From Maratus speciosus (taxonomy: Eukaryota; Arthropoda; Arachnida; Araneae; Salticidae): a stretch of DNA of 64,000 bases. This document shows positions 37,066 through 48,298 of the stretch, in pieces. The notes beneath the pieces are model-generated. The model was given only the letters and a program-made list of their open reading frames with translations. It ran no database searches and was not told where the DNA came from. Location: the NCBI GenBank assembly GCA_963932465.1, contig OZ010794.1, positions 440,945,502-441,009,501 on the forward strand, written 5' to 3'. The position numbers were made by a program, and so were the translations under genes. Within the stretch, counting starts at the first letter, position 1; each line of letters opens with the position of its first letter.

Positions 37066-37290
37066 CTTATCTCATAATCACAGCAACACCAACAGCCGTA
37101 CTCTCTAGTATGCATTTTTATACTCCGCACAGATGATGCAATCCGATTGCAGCGCCACTAATTTGCATTCTATAATTTTAATCAGCATCTTTCAGTTAAC
37201 AACATATCCAAATTTCATACGGATAGATTAATTTTTGAACGAGTTATCGCTCTTTTTCTGATTTTTCCTTAATTTTTGGAAACCAGTGTA

Positions 37291-38380
37291 TTTAAAAAGC
37301 TTCCGATATGTTTAAATTAGAGCCAAAAACGCTTTAAAAATAACCCTTTTACACATTTAATGTTTTTTTATTACATTAAAAATTAAACTATTTACATTAA
37401 CACATAGTTTAACTCTATGCTCTGACCTTTGTTAAACATGTAAGCCCTGTTTAGTTTCAATTCAACAATTCATTGAGCCACAAAAAAAATTATATTTAAA
37501 CATAACAACAATGCCAAAAAGCAACAAAAAAACCACTTCCTCTTCAACTGAGGCCAGGAGCCACCGGATATAACTCAGGTTCCTAAAATAGACATAGATC
37601 GACGCACTAATTGGTTAGCTATTAAAAAATATGATTTTTACAATTGTTGACGAAATTTTAATTTTTGCATTTTTGGCCAGGTTTTTGGGTCAAATACTCC
37701 ACTGTGCGGCGCCTTATAAATCGAGACTTAAGAATAGAAATTTTCTGCTATAGAATTTATTTTTTTTAGAACTAAACTTTTCCGAATCCTAAGACACACA
37801 GCATGTTTATAATGAGACAATAAATGAAACTTAATAATTTTAAACAATAAAATACTAATATGAAAGAATAAAATATATTCCGAGTTGTCACAAATTATAG
37901 ATATAGTAAATCTCTTTAACAATTATAGTCTTAATCAAAAACTTATCAGAAAAACTTCCCACTAAAATATGTGGAGATCAGGTTTTTATAAAGGATTTTT
38001 TTTTTCTTTTTTTTTTTTTTTTTTTTTTTTTACCTATATGCATGTCATAATTTAGTCTGTTTAAAAATGTTTCAAAAAAATAATCACGAACTATCAAGAG
38101 AATACCATAGAGGTGATAAAAAAAATTAAGAAATTCTAGACCTATTACTTGAATCTGCTAATCAACAATATAAGAGAAACTTAACAATTTTATGCAAACT
38201 TTCAACATCGAGCAGGTCTGTTACAGATTTATTTTACCCTAAATCAAACATGTCTTTAAAAACTTAGAATGCTCCAACAACCGTAAAAATTCGGCAATTA
38301 AAGCACAGTGAAAATCACTTTTACTTTTTTAAAATTTACAACCATGTAAGAACTTTTTAGGAATGTTTTTATACAACGAA
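37291..38380. other. Anonymous AT-rich DNA with poly-T
   Basis: A poly-T tract of about 35 nt lies near 38000-38030. No gene recognised. Confidence 0.45.
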
Positions 38381-38389
38381 AGATAATGA

Positions 38390-39170
38390 ATAAGTTGGTT
38401 ATTGGGTAGATTTCGTAAGAAATTCTACCAATTACATTCTCTACTATGTTGGAATTTCTGAAAATTTTTTGCAGATCTACGCCGATCATCACCCCTAGAA
38501 CCCCAAAACTTTATATATATATATACATCACTTTTTTATGGTTATGAAACGATAACTTCCATAATTCTAAAATTAATCTCTTCCAAACTGATACATAAAA
38601 TTGAGGGCAGGAAATCTCAGTCAAGTTCGTTTGTGGGCAAAATCGGACCAAGGAGGTGGAAATAGGGAGGTGTTTTGTGAAAATAGAAAAAAAAACCCCA
38701 TAACTTCTAAATTATAATACATATCAAATCAGTTTAAAATTATTATTACTTCTAGGAAAAGGGTCAAAAGTTTATGTGTGACAGATTTTTGATAAGGTCA
38801 AAAATGGGCTCAAGGGGGGAAAAATAGGGTTTTAGGGAGAAAAAAAAACTCATAACTTCGTCAATTCTCAAAATATCAAATTCACTTAAACTTATTGTAA
38901 ACCTTCTTAGTATTATCTACAATTTTTATATTAACAAGTTTTTGATAAGACCAACTCTTACAGAAAGAAGAAAAAAAATGTCGTATTAACTTGATTCTGA
39001 TAAAACCAGCTCTTACAGAAAAATTAAATTAAAAACTCGTCAAAAGCGACCAGATAAAATTGTTAAAGTGGGTCTGTCTCTAATCTTGATTTAGTTTTTG
39101 TTGGTGAAATTAGTAATTAACTTCGAAATTTACCTCCACCTGTAGGCCGAGCCGGCAGGGATTTTCTTTT
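38390..39170 (+). repeat. Old, diverged A-B repeat copy
   Basis: Starts GGTAGATTTCGTAAGAAATT, has the TATATA core near 38515, ATCGGACCAAGGAGGTGG, and ends CCGAGCCGGCAGGGATTTT-like. Order matches the A-B units at 44.7-47.5 kb, but with many differences. Confidence 0.65.
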
Positions 39171-39329
39171 TATTTACTACATTTTGTATAAAGATCTATT
39201 CGGCGTATGGAAAACAGGCAAAAATTAGATGAATTTGTGTATCATGAAAAATCGGGACTTATGGCGTCCCGCGGTTACGTGGGCCGGCTCTTGGAACCCC
39301 TAAAACAGGGACGTACTGAAACACCTGGC

Positions 39330-39868
39330 CAGGGCCGAAACTAAGGGGACATGTGCCCCGGGCACCAGAACATAGGGGGGGGGGGGGCAAATGAAGGATT
39401 ATATTTTTGGATCATTTTCTTCTGATGGACTGATGGCTCCCATTATTATGAAACAGCTATTATAAATGAAGTGTTAGGTGAAGATGAAAGAGCAGTCGTA
39501 AAAAATTAGAACTCTAACTTTTTACGACTGATGTTTCATAATAAAGGAGGCCATCAGTTCATCAGAAGAAAATAACTCCGTTAAAGCGGAAACTCGGTTA
39601 AACGGGACTCTACGGTATATATTTTATTTTAAAAATGATATTTAGAATAATTTTGTTGGTGTTCAGAGGGGGGTCATGACCCCCGTGGATCCGCCATTGT
39701 AGATTACGTAATTCAGCATTACATATTTTATGATTACATATTTCAAATTTTAAAATAAGTCGGCTATTAGAAAATTAGTAAAATTCTTTTTGTAAATGTA
39801 CTTTGCGGAAGAGGGGGCGCCAAAATCCAAGTTTGCCCCGGGTGCAAAAAAGGCTGGTTTCGGCTCTG
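39330..39868 (-). mobile_element. hAT-like element, copy 2, with 8-bp TSD
   Basis: Perfect TSD CACCTGGC (39322-39329, 39869-39876). Ends CAGGGCCGAAACTAAG and GGTTTCGGCTCTG. Inverted relative to copy 1 at 21298-21927 and shares its internal palindrome. Confidence 0.88.
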
Positions 39869-39876
39869 CACCTGGC

Positions 39877-40600
39877 AATACTAGTTCCCGGAGCCCCCGA
39901 ATAATTCTGCTCGTAAAACACTGTTTAAAGCAGCAAAAGAAGTTAAAGTCAAGATACTCACGAGGATAAAAGACCAATCTGTTCAAAATGCTAGATAAAT
40001 ATTTCTCAAAGTGATAAATTTCGAAGGTTGGTTCAGCGCAAAACAGATGCTTATCACATGTTGTCTCAGAGAATATTGCGTTAATAATTGCGCCTCTGAC
40101 TCATTAACAAAGTGACGTATTAAAAGAAGAAAAAGGTCGAGTTATTGTTCTAGTCTTACGCTGCCTACCGGAAAAGCTTGTTTCATAAAGTATTATCTTT
40201 TGCAGTTATTCAATACTATCAGTTTGACGCTTGTCTCAGCATCTATTTTTTACATTTTTCAGTTATTTTTACTGCAATATATGTAAACATCAAGAAGAGC
40301 ATACATTATTTCACTTTTTATTACTCATATACAGTTCTGGGGGAAATGCGATCTTTTCTTAACAATCGTGCTGCAAATAATAAAAAAAATATAAGTACTG
40401 ATCGACTAGGAATAAAGTGTATTATTAAATGCTATACATAAATTATGCTTCGGGGTCGTCTACTTATAAAAATTTTACTACCAACCATCTTTTTTCAAAT
40501 GGTAACATCCACTTTTGACATTTTGAGTTCCTTAGATCAAATCAGCAGGAAAAAGTATATCATTTATACATTTAAAAAAAATCGACATACAGTTATAACA
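39877..40600. other. Anonymous DNA
   Basis: An 87-codon plus-strand frame (40178-40441) is rich in aromatic residues and resembles no family I know. Probably chance. Confidence 0.4.
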
Positions 40601-40604
40601 AAAA

Positions 40605-41185
40605 GAAAAGTGCCCAGTTAAACCGATGGCATTGAGCTCATATTCACACTAATTGTATATTAAACTCTTATTTCAAAGAATAATGCCTCTCGAAAAATAA
40701 ATTAAGCGGGGATTAGCCCTCTCCGTTTCCCCCCTTTATACTTAAGCGTCTTATCAGAATAAACCTGTATACCAAATTTGAAGCAATTCAGATAATTCTG
40801 CACGAAAAACCCATATAGCTAAATTAAGGAGGGGATAGCTCCCCCCATTTCTTCCCTTTATAGTTAACCAATGAACCTCTAAACTAAATCTAATCAGGGA
40901 AGCGCCTTATCAGAATAAATCGGCATACCAAAATTTGAAGAAAATAGGATAATTCTACATGAAAAACCCATTTATCTAAGGGAGGATTAGCCCTCTGTTC
41001 CTCCAGCCTTTATACTTAACCAATGAAACCCCAAAACTAATCAGGGAAGCGCCTTATTAGAATGAACCTAGAAAAAAATTGAAACAAATCGGATATTTCT
41101 ATCAAGAGTTGTCGCGTTACGTACATAATGAACCTGCAGGCACATTAGTTCTCAGGCTTTGATAACCTGTGAGCTAAAAAGAAAA
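40605..41185 (+). repeat. Family P, copy 2 (empty site)
   Basis: Same order as copy 1: GCATTGAGCTCA, the empty TA at 40650-40651, the array with GGATTAGCCCT, then CTCAGGCTTTGATAACCTG at the right end. Confidence 0.8.
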
Positions 41186-41189
41186 TGTG

Positions 41190-41532
41190 TTAGGAGTTTA
41201 TCACAAGTTTCGAACAATAAAATTAGGATCTTATAAAGGAAAGTACCATGTCATACTATTGGTAACCAGAAAATGGTATAAAACCTAAAAATAAGCTAAC
41301 TTTATATAAAAGAAAAAATTCCAAGAATTTTTTTTTTCTTTGGGTGCTAACGACAAGTAGTGTTGCCATTTGAAAAATAAAAGTTTGTAAAATTTTTAAA
41401 ATGTTGATGACCTACACCCTCTCCTTCTCCTCACGTAATTTATGCATAACGTTTAACAGTAGGCATGATTTACAGTCGATTGATATCATTTTTATACGAT
41501 TATTAACAGATGAATTAATAAGGAGCAATTTT
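41190..41532. other. Anonymous AT-rich DNA
   Basis: No gene or shared repeat recognised before the A repeat begins. Confidence 0.4.
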
Positions 41533-41682
41533 AGGTAGATTTCGTAAGAAATACTACCTATTGCAGTCGTTACCATGGTGCGAATTTTGAAAAATTCCTT
41601 CATAACTTTTCATTATAGGACCCCAGGAACCTAAAACCACCCCCACCTAAAAAGTTTATATATATATATATATATATATATT
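41533..41682 (+). repeat. Repeat A, left half
   Basis: AGGTAGATTTCGTAAGAAAT to the (TA)n tract at 41657-41680. The right half continues at 44710 after two insertions into the microsatellite. Confidence 0.8.
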
Positions 41683-43860
41683 AGGGTGTCCCAAAAAAAT
41701 GAAAATCGTTTTATTTTTTCGCATACCCTCTCATTTTTTTTCCTTTTATGTCTAAACAATTGTAAATAAAGTTTCATGTAATTTGGACCACGGGAACCCG
41801 TGCCGACTTGTATCTAAATGTCTCAGTCAGTACTTGTGCACTTAGCGAGCGAACGCTGACACATGTCACCCTGTCACGTGTCTGTAGAGGAGCACCCAGC
41901 AGTTGCAAATGAAAAAGATGAAACAAAACAAAAGAAGAAAGGTTTTGGAATGCTTGTGACAATGCGCAACCCGTGAAGAAACAGTGCAAAACCTGTGAAA
42001 CATGTCAGTACCAGTTTAATCAGGACAGCGCACATCTATGTGCGTATAATTCCAAGTTAGTCTTTTGTTAGTAAATGTCCGGATAGTTTTTAATCAGTGA
42101 GCAGAACATGGCAGTGGAATCGCGTAGTTCTCAAAAAGTGATATTTTTAATAGGGAAAATTAAACATCAAATAACGGGTTCAAAACTTCTGTCTAATGGA
42201 CAAGTTCTCGCAGTTTTGTTTTACAATATTCGAGAAGAGAATTTAACTGTTAATGAAAATGCAAATATCGCTATTCGTGAAAGTATTATTATTTGGGAAA
42301 AGGCACACATGCCTAAGAAATTGTTGCCAAATTGTGTGAGGAAGCTTGTTAATGTGTATCAAGTTTGTAGAGACTTACAAAAAATGCAAAGAAATTACAA
42401 GACGTATTCAAGCGGCGACAACAAGAATTTGTAACTATTTTAGATCTTTTCTTTGCTTGCTACCATCATGTATACGATCTGGTATTAAAGGCTGTATTCG
42501 AAATGAACATTAAACAAGTGACAAGTCCCGATATTACACTCTTTAAAAAGCACAAAAGGAATTGGAAGAACATCTATCCAACTAAACTACAGTGCTATGG
42601 AGAAACAGTGGAATTATTCTAATCCGTATCTGAACTTAGCAATTTGCTTGAATTTTACCGCTCTGAACTTTAAAATGTTATGATCACAGAAGACTATCAA
42701 GAGTTGATCAAAATTTCTGTCATATTTTTAGGTGGAGATGCAGAAAAAAAATTAAATCAGACCTCTGCGTGTTATGTACCAAGCTAGATGCATGGTCCGA
42801 GCGGTTTACTCCCTAAAACTCTCGTTATTTAGTTCTCATCTGAAATGAAACGCCAAGGATAAGAAACCACTGTTAAACGTTTGCTTCTTTATCGTGAAAA
42901 TCTATGTTAAACATGGCTTCAATACATTTTGGCAGTTAAAGAACCCTAAAAAGATTTGTGCTTTTTGAAAACTTTGAAAATCTACGAAAATGTGAATGAA
43001 GAATTTCTCCAGCATTTATGGTATTTGACTGATGAAATAGCAGTATTAGCACTTTTTGATGATGATGATGATGTTGACAAAGAAACAAAATTAAAAATGA
43101 TGACAAATTTACATAGAGAAATTTTCTCGACCCGTGAAAAAACATACATTCCATCGAAGGAAGAAAGAGGTTCAATGTATGGCGAGTTTCATATATTGAT
43201 TTTGTAATTGTTTATTTAGTTATTCATTTATATCACGCGATTGTTACCTGTTCTTTTATTTATTTATTTTTTTTACAGAAAAAAGCATCGATGATCTCAT
43301 ATCTGTCAAAAGCCATTCATTGTTTTCTAGACTCAAAATTTATGATAATTTTGAAGAGTCCCTCTTCATGGGAGAATAATGCTTCGTTTCCTGACGCGAA
43401 AAAGACGATCTCAATGCTCCGAACAATAAACAATACAGCTGAAAGAGCGGTAAAATTGATGCAGGACTTTCATGATTTAATAACGGTGACGGAGGAACAG
43501 AAACAATTTTCGTTATGTTGCGTACAAGAACACACGAAGGTCTATCCCGACTGTAAAAAGAAAACATTGAAATGAAAATAAGTTCAGTAATGTTTCATTT
43601 ACTATAATATGTTAATAAATATCTTCTTTGAATAAAATAATGTTTTATTAACCAAAGAAACATACATTTTACAATCTTTCCATAGTATTCCCCATACAAG
43701 ATTTCATGTTCAAGTTTGACCGAAAGTCGCACGGGTTACCGTTATCTGATTGCAATAATATTTTTTATTTATGTTTCTCAGGTGAAATAGAAAAAAAATA
43801 GAGGGTATGCGTATTTGATTTTGCAAAAAATTTTTTTTACCTTGTATCCTGGGACACCCT
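41683..43860 (+). mobile_element. Unclassified TIR transposon (AGGGTGTCCC ends)
   Basis: A 2178-bp element with perfect terminal AGGGTGTCCC/GGGACACCCT. A second inverted match lies further in (GCATACCCTCT, 41732, with AGAGGGTATGC, 43800). It sits in a TA microsatellite, so the TSD cannot be read. It contains a decayed multi-segment protein on the plus strand that fits none of the transposase superfamilies I can recognise by motif. Confidence 0.85.
42108..43575 (+). pseudogene. Decayed protein of the AGGGTGTCCC element
   Basis: Segment 1 (42108-42420) starts MAVESRSSQKVIFLIG and has PSNGQ-like LSNGQVLAVLFYNIREENL. After a frameshift, QQEFVTILDLFFACYH continues. Later pieces are YQARCMVRAVYSLKLSLF (about 42774-42830), a segment at 42956-43207 with WYLTDEIAVLALFDDDDD, and 43291-43575 with NNTAERAVKLMQDFHDLIT and a VYPDCKK end. 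All are inside the TIRs, in order and on one strand, so they once formed one protein of about 450 residues. I recall similar uncharacterised proteins in arthropods. Stops and frameshifts make it inactive. Confidence 0.65.
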
Positions 43861-43879
43861 AATATATATATATATATGT

Positions 43880-44709
43880 GTGTGTTGCAAGCGGCCAAGG
43901 CAGGCAGGTTCCTGTCCAGGTGGGTGTCAAAAGCATGGAGAAAAATTCCAAACATAGCAATTGCAAGGTCTTGGAACATTCTTTTGCACCAAAAAGGTAG
44001 ACATAAACTCGTGTGGGAAACTGAAATGGAAGATGAGAAAGATAAGCTTATTCCATTGCTGAAAAATATACCGGGCTCTGACGATGTCAGTGCAGAAGAC
44101 ATTACAGAATGGATGGTAAACGACGAACTCAATGAATTAATTGAAAACGATATTGTAGAAGTGTTGGCAGAGGGATAAATATCAGAAGAAAAAGATTAAA
44201 AGGATTGTAGGAAAAATTTCATCCCATATTCGTAAGTGTTCAAGACGATTGGGGCAGCACTGTAGTACATTAGTCAGCAGGAATCGACGCCAACTGATAT
44301 CATCTACTTGCCTAAATGGAGGGACACTACGTCACGAAAAAGGGCTAACAGGGAGAAGCAGTCCTCTATTAAGGACTTTTTTCAAAAACTAAAAACTGTA
44401 AGTTTTGACTCTTATCTTATGCATAACTTTTCATATTTGTGCAATCATTTATTAATAAACAGTAAAATAAAATTTACTCATTTTTTACGAATTAAGATTG
44501 CGTTTTATGTTAATGCTTTGCTTATTTTGAAACTGTATATAATGTATATATAAAATTTATCTTAATATGTGTATAACATAGGTTTCTAATATCATGGCGG
44601 GGGGAGGGCACGAAGTTATTAAATATTTGTAGAACTCCGGCCTATCCGGCTTTTTTGTTATCCGACCTACCCTTCCGCCACATTAGGCCGGATAGTCGGG
44701 AGTTTACTG
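43880..44709 (+). mobile_element. Tigger/pogo-type 3' fragment
   Basis: A frame at 43876-44178 carries SKAWRKIPNIAIARSWNILL and an acidic tail, like the C-terminus of Tigger transposases. The right end GTCGGGAGTTTACTG at 44695-44709 is followed by TA. Subterminal CTATCCGGC repeats are present. The left end is missing, cut off at the (TA)n next to the AGGGTGTCCC element. Confidence 0.75.
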
Positions 44710-44724
44710 TATATATATACATAC

Positions 44725-44767
<43 letters not shown>

Positions 44768-44972
44768 CTAAATTTTGTCCGCACGATAAAAGTCGCAATT
44801 ATGCACGGATCGTCTTTAAACTCGCCAACAACTTTGAGATGGCTAATATCTCGGCGGGGATTGAAAATGGGCAAAATCGACCCAAGAGAATGGAAATGGT
44901 GAGGGTTCAAAATTTTCAATACCTTCTTAACATGATTTTGATAAAACCAGCTCTTACACAACAATGACAGGA
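44710..44972 (+). repeat. Repeat A, right half
   Basis: Continues the A copy interrupted at 41682: a TA and TATG microsatellite, then ACTAAATTTTGTCCGCACG and ATCTCGGCGGGGATTGAAAA. Confidence 0.8.
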
Positions 44973-45563
44973 AAAAATAAAAAATCCCTGCCGGCTTGGG
45001 CCTACAGGCGGAGGTAGATTTCGAAGTTAAGTGCTAAATTCACCAACAAAACTTAAATCAAGATTAGAGATAAACCCAGTTCCTTCACTAAGAATGAGCT
45101 CTTGGGAGCTAAACATTTTGTGAAAATTCTAATATACTCGAATACACACACGCATGTATATGGAATAGGTTTAAAAATGGCTAAAGCAAAATCAGAGAAC
45201 CTCAAAGTGTTAAAATATGTTAATATTTCCATAGTCGGTTTTTTATCATGTTTTAATACGTTTCTCCAAACTCACATGACGTTAAATATTCACCTGCTGA
45301 GGTCCATTATATTTCTAATATGACGCAATATTTTTATTTTTTTTTTTTTCATTCGTCAAACTATTTATTTCATTTTGAGTTTTCATGCCGAAATCTTGCT
45401 GTAGAAAACTTATGACGTAATATTCAATTTGTTTTCAATTCGTCAAATTGTTTATTTAATTTAATTTTCACGTGAAATTCTTTCAATAGCAAAGCAATTG
45501 TTGTGGTGAGAATTTTATTGCTTTTTTTAATTGTTGGCAACTGCTATAACGAAAAATATTTTT
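44973..45563 (+). repeat. Repeat B, direct copy
   Basis: From AATCCCTGCCGGCTTGGGCC to GGCAACTGCTATAACGAAAA. Contains CACGTG and TGACGTAATATT motifs and no coding sequence. Confidence 0.85.
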
Positions 45564-45688
45564 AGGTAGATTTCGTAAGAAATACTACCTATTGCAGTCG
45601 TTACCATGGTGCGACTTTTGAAAAATTCCTTCATAACTTTTCATTATAGGACCCCAGGAACCCAAAACCACCCCCACCTAAAAAGTTT

Positions 45689-45751
<63 letters not shown>

Positions 45752-45962
45752 CTAAATTTTGTCCGCACGATAAAAGTCGCAATTATGCACGAATCATCTT
45801 CAAACTCGCCAACAACTTTGAGATGGCTAATATCTCGGCGGGGATTGAAAATGGGCGAAATCGGCCCAAGAGGGTGGAAATGGGGAGGGTTCAAAATTTT
45901 GAATACTGTCTTAACATGATTCTGATAAAACCAGCTCTTACACAACAATGGCAGGAAAAAAA
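45564..45962 (+). repeat. Repeat A, direct full copy
   Basis: Complete A unit with GGTAGATTTCGTAAGAAATA at the start, a TA microsatellite at about 45690-45740, and ACACAACAATGGCAGG at the end. Confidence 0.88.
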
Positions 45963-46536
45963 TAAAAGTTTTTCGTTATAGCAGTTGCCAACAATTAAAA
46001 AAAAAACAAATAAAATTCTCACCACAACAATTACTTTTCTTTTGCAAAATTTTCACGTGTAAAATTAAATAGTTTGACAAATTGAAAACAAATTGAATAT
46101 TACGTCATAAGTTTCCTAGAGCAAGATTTCAGCATGAAAACTCAAAATAAATAGTTTGACGAATTAAAAAAATATGTATATTGCGTCATATTGGAAATAT
46201 AATGGACCTCAGCAGGTGAATATGTAACGCCATGTAAGTTTGAAGAAACGTATTAAAACACGATAAAAACCCGACTATGGAAATATTAACATATTTTAAC
46301 ACTTTAAGGTTCTCTGAATTTTTTGTAGCCATTTTTTAAACCTATTCCATATATATGTGTGTGTGTATTCGTGTATATTACAATTTTCACAAAAAGTTTA
46401 GCTCCCTACAGCTCGCTCTTTGTGAAGAAACTGGGTTTTATCTCTAATCTTGATTTAAGTTTTGTTGGAGAATTTAGTACTTAACATCGAAATCTACCTC
46501 CGCCTGTAGGCCCGAGCCGGCAGGGATTTTTTTTTT
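45963..46536 (-). repeat. Repeat B, inverted copy 1
   Basis: Begins TTTTTCGTTATAGCAGTTGC and ends CCGAGCCGGCAGGG, the complement of B at 44973-45563. Confidence 0.88.
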
Positions 46537-46885
46537 CTGTCATTGTTGTGAAAGAGCTGGTTTTATCAGAATCATGTTAAGACGGTATTAAAAATTTTGA
46601 ACCCTCCCCATTTCCATTCCCTTGGGTCGATTTTTCCCATTTTCAATCCCCGCCGAGATATTAGCCATCTCAAAGTTGTTGGCGAGTTTGAAGACGATCC
46701 GTGCATAATTGCGACTGTTATCGTGCGGACAAAATTTAGTACATACATACATATATATATAAACTTTTTAGGCGGGGGTGGTTTTGGGTTCCTGGGGTCC
46801 TATAATGAAAAGTTATGAAGGAATTTTTCAAAAGTCGCACCATGGTAACGACTGCAATAGGTAGTATTTCTTACGAAATCTACCT
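46537..46885 (-). repeat. Repeat A, inverted copy
   Basis: Complement of A at 45564-45962, with a much shorter TA tract (about 46750-46760). Confidence 0.88.
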
Positions 46886-47477
46886 AATATTTTTCGTTAT
46901 AGCAGTTGCCAACAATAAAAAAAAACAATAAAATTCTCACCACAACAATTGCTTTTCTACTGCATGATTTTCACGCGAAAAGTTACATTAAATAAATAGT
47001 TTGGCGAAGTAAAAACAGATTGAATATTACGTCATAAGTTTTCTAGAGCAAGATTTCCGCATGAAAACTCAAAATGAAATAAAGAGTTTGACGAATTAAA
47101 AAAAAAAAAAAAAAAAAAAATATTGCGTCACATTGGAAATAAAATGGACCTCAGCAGGTGAATATGTAACGTCATGTGAGTGAAGAAACGTATTAAAACA
47201 TGATAAAAACCTGACTATGGAAATATTAATTTATTTTAACACTTTGAGGTTCTCTGAATTTGCTTTAGCTATATTTTAAACCTATTCCATATACATGCGT
47301 GTGTGTATTCGAGTATATTAGAATTTTCACAAAATGTTTAGCTCCCTAGAGCTCATTCTTAGTGAAGGAACTGGGTTTATCTCTAATCTTGATGTAAGTT
47401 TTGTTGGTGAATTTAGTACTTAACTTCGAAATCTACCTCCGCCTGTAGGCCCGAGCCGGCAGGGATTTTTTTTTTTC
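46886..47477 (-). repeat. Repeat B, inverted copy 2
   Basis: Second inverted B, giving B-A-B on the minus strand opposite the A-B-A on the plus strand. An A run of about 25 nt lies near 47097-47120. Confidence 0.88.
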
Positions 47478-48298
47478 AAGATATGTACATTGTACACATC
47501 CTTTTTTCCTATTTTGTTTATCTATAATTTATTTCATTTCATAATTCCAGGTATGCCACTCAGAAAATAACAAAAAAGATGAAATAACGCATAAGTAAAA
47601 TTTACAGCATATTTCACAACATTTATGCGCCCCATAGCAGAAATTGTGCAACACGGCAGCAGATTATTTTAGACCTTGCAGATCCCTACCAACTTAAAAA
47701 TAAATACCGGGCTTAAAAAATTCATTTAAAAATCTACTTTGTTTTAAGAGTTATTTGTGTTTTTCATTAGATATTTTTTGTAAAATGCGATTTTTGGTTA
47801 CTTTATGGGTTACTATAAGTATTTATAATATTGGCTTGGTTCATCATTGTTGGGTCGCAGATAAATTTTGGTTTGCTGCAGATGGATACTGAAAATTCTG
47901 CTACTGGGTTTATGCGTGAATTTTGTGAACTATTTGTTTATAATAAATTAAATAAATTATAAAGAATAAAATTTATAACAAGCTATTTTTTAACTATATT
48001 AAAAAAGAAAAAGCAAACCATTTTTTTTTTTTTTTTGTAAACTTGTAACTCTTGCGTCTTTCTAAACGCACATCGGTCAAACAGTTTGAAATATGCTATG
48101 TATTGCGCATGAAAAATTTCCAATAAACATAATTTGTCTTAAGTTCGCAATATTTTATATCAACTGAGGCAACCTAGCAACAGATGCAATTAGCTCAGTG
48201 AGGAATTTTATACTGCATCACTTTAAATCAATTGAGGTGACCCAGCAACAGATTCAATGAGCCCAGTGATGAATTTTGCTATTACAACAACAACAAAA
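47478..48298. other. Anonymous DNA with a 65-bp local duplication
   Basis: GGCAACCTAGCAACAGATGC (48168) and GGTGACCCAGCAACAGATTC (48235) begin two direct copies. No gene recognised. Confidence 0.45.

Larger units (their letters stand above)
32988..37288 (-). mobile_element. Tc1-type transposon, interrupted
   Basis: Ends CACTGGTTTCCAAAAATTAA and its inverted copy at 37262-37288, flanked by TA (32986-32987, 37289-37290). TIRs are perfect for about 27 bp, and AGCGATAACTC pairs further in. Removing the nested Tigger and its duplicated TA leaves about 1494 bp, a normal Tc1 length. The element carries a decayed DD34E transposase on the minus strand. Confidence 0.93.

Noticed and set aside
40178..40441. 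Possible membrane protein gene (aromatic-rich 87-codon frame)
   Set aside because: Composition is what AT-rich DNA gives by chance. No splice context, family or repeat support.
42936..43207. Minus-strand frame with a His run
   Set aside because: It is the complement of the Asp run (GATGATGATGATG) in the plus-strand transposon protein.
43200..43290. Intron with acceptor TTTTTTTTACAG before the last segment of the 41.7-kb element
   Set aside because: The acceptor looks plausible but no convincing donor is seen, and the gene is decayed, so an intron cannot be separated from decay.
43710..44132. A 140-codon minus-strand frame
   Set aside because: It lies opposite the Tigger C-terminal frame and spans the transposon border and a TA microsatellite.
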